A DNA stretch of 64,000 nucleotides from Alcaligenaceae bacterium (GTDB lineage Bacteria; Pseudomonadota; Gammaproteobacteria; Burkholderiales; Burkholderiaceae_B), in the NCBI GenBank assembly GCA_013416445.1, contig JACCER010000010.1, forward strand, positions 1 through 64,000, written 5' to 3'. The position numbers and the translations under genes were made by a program. Each line of letters begins with the position of its first letter. Within the stretch, counting starts at the first letter, position 1. Under the pieces are notes generated by a model. That model made no database searches, had not been told where the DNA came from, and saw only the letters and a list, made by a program, of their open reading frames with translations. Shown one piece after another: positions 63,413 through 64,000 of the stretch.

Positions 63413-64000
63413 ATGCATCCAACCAACCATCCGAACTGCCGTCCATTTACCGAAGCCGGAAAACTGACACAAATAGCTGCCTTCTATGAAGATGATCGAC
63501 GCGCAATGTGGATGATGCTGCGCGCTGCACCGCGCCCATGCTTCAACAGCGTACTGGTCGAAGAAATCATGACGCTGGCCCAGGCTGCACGCGAATCAGG
63601 CCTGCCTTTTGACTTTTGGGTAACCGGCTCGCTGGTGCCCCAGATATTCAACGTCGGGGGCGACCTGCACTTTTTTGCTGAATCCATCCGCAACGGCAGA
63701 CGTGAGGCCTTGCGCGCCTATGCACGAGCCTGCATCGACTGCGTACATGCCGCTACCCGCGGCTTCGACACCGGAGCCATCACATTGGCAATGATAGAAG
63801 GTACGGCGCTGGGCGGCGGCTTTGAAGCAGCGCTCGCCCACCATTTCGTGCTGGCACAGACGAATGCCCGAATGGGATTTCCAGAAATGGCATTCAACCT
63901 GTTTCCTGGCATGGGCGGCTACTCGCTGGTCGCGCGCAAGGCAGGAATGCGCCTGGCCGAGCAACTGATCAGTTCTGGCGAATCGCATACGGCTGAATGG
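63413..64000 (+). CDS. rpfF: RpfF-like DSF synthase (crotonase fold), 3' part beyond window
   Basis: The first 196 codons of a crotonase-fold protein cut by the window edge. ATG 63413 has GGAGGA 5 bases upstream. The segment IFNVGGDLHFFAESIRNG, EGTALGGGFEAAL and MGFPEMAFNLFPGMGGYS match RpfF rather than ordinary enoyl-CoA hydratases. The two glutamates that correspond to the RpfF catalytic pair are present, Glu138 and Glu158, with the same 20-residue spacing. RpfF makes cis-2-unsaturated fatty acid signals (DSF/BDSF) from acyl-ACP. The matching sensor genes (rpfC/rpfG or rpfR) would be to the right, outside the window. Confidence 0.88.
   Translation, partial: MHPTNHPNCRPFTEAGKLTQIAAFYEDDRRAMWMMLRAAPRPCFNSVLVEEIMTLAQAARESGLPFDFWVTGSLVPQIFNVGGDLHFFAESIRNGRREALRAYARACIDCVHAATRGFDTGAITLAMIEGTALGGGFEAALAHHFVLAQTNARMGFPEMAFNLFPGMGGYSLVARKAGMRLAEQLISSGESHTAEW

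Overview
The window is bacterial chromosome, about 55-58% GC by eye, densely coded. It fits a betaproteobacterium of the family Alcaligenaceae (order Burkholderiales). The evidence is the Bug-type periplasmic binding protein, the tamB-tamA-apbC / metG block, the glycine-cleavage operon behind a tandem glycine riboswitch, an LdcA-type amino-acid decarboxylase next to dcd, and a high-affinity branched-chain-type ABC importer linked to acyl-CoA enzymes. I saw no rRNA, tRNA, CRISPR array, insertion sequence or phage gene.

Layout. 0.3-4.7 kb: an isoprenylcysteine-methyltransferase-like membrane enzyme, a histidine kinase/response regulator pair and a FAD-linked 2-hydroxyacid dehydrogenase. 4.8-17.8 kb: a surface-polysaccharide locus with phosphomannomutase/phosphoglucomutase (plus strand) and, on the minus strand, a WecA-like initiating transferase, WbpO/TviB-type dehydrogenase, WbpP-type epimerase, MurJ-like flippase, three glycosyltransferase genes (one a double-domain fusion) and an AsnB-like amidotransferase. 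Together these predict UDP-GalNAcA synthesis, probable amidation of the uronic acid, and assembly and flipping of a lipid-linked glycan. No Wzy polymerase is visible. A candidate small RNA with CCUCC motifs and a perfect intrinsic terminator lies just upstream. 18.3-23.3 kb: coq7 and a noncanonical cbb3-type oxidase operon (CcoS-like/CcoN fusion, CcoO, monohaem cytochrome c, SCO protein, membrane protein) preceded by an FNR-type box. 23.6-28.6 kb: OsmC, divergent thyA and folA, then a MocR regulator divergent from an omega-amino-acid aminotransferase.

29.3-42.1 kb: a catabolic cluster with a crotonase divergent from a LivJ-G-F-H-M importer, acyl-CoA dehydrogenase, TetR regulator, PaaK-like CoA ligase, SDR of the PECR/DECR type, an old-yellow-enzyme dienoyl-CoA reductase and a cyclase-family hydrolase. 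Two matching inverted repeats (CATAC-N6-GTAT) in the divergent promoter region are candidate TetR operators. The substrate is unknown; an alicyclic or unsaturated carboxylic acid fits. 42.8-47.5 kb: gcvT-gcvH-gcvP with riboswitch and terminator. 47.7-64 kb: a BaiN/HI0933-like flavoprotein, LdcA-like decarboxylase, dcd, tamB, tamA, apbC, a small membrane protein, metG, a cation diffusion facilitator, a Bug protein, and at the right edge a truncated gene matching RpfF, the synthase of the diffusible signal factor (DSF) quorum signal.

The most unusual signal is non-coding. A large dispersed repeat of about 0.5 kb (complete at 28.67 and 42.16 kb, partial at 1 and 25.6 kb) folds into two long hairpins. 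Its two full copies differ by paired compensatory changes in the first stem. Three copies sit between the 3' ends of convergent genes, and the fourth, at the window edge, follows a minus-strand gene end. A second, smaller family (GTCGGATTA...TAATCCGAC, about 33 bp) occurs at six places, one of them inside the tamB reading frame.
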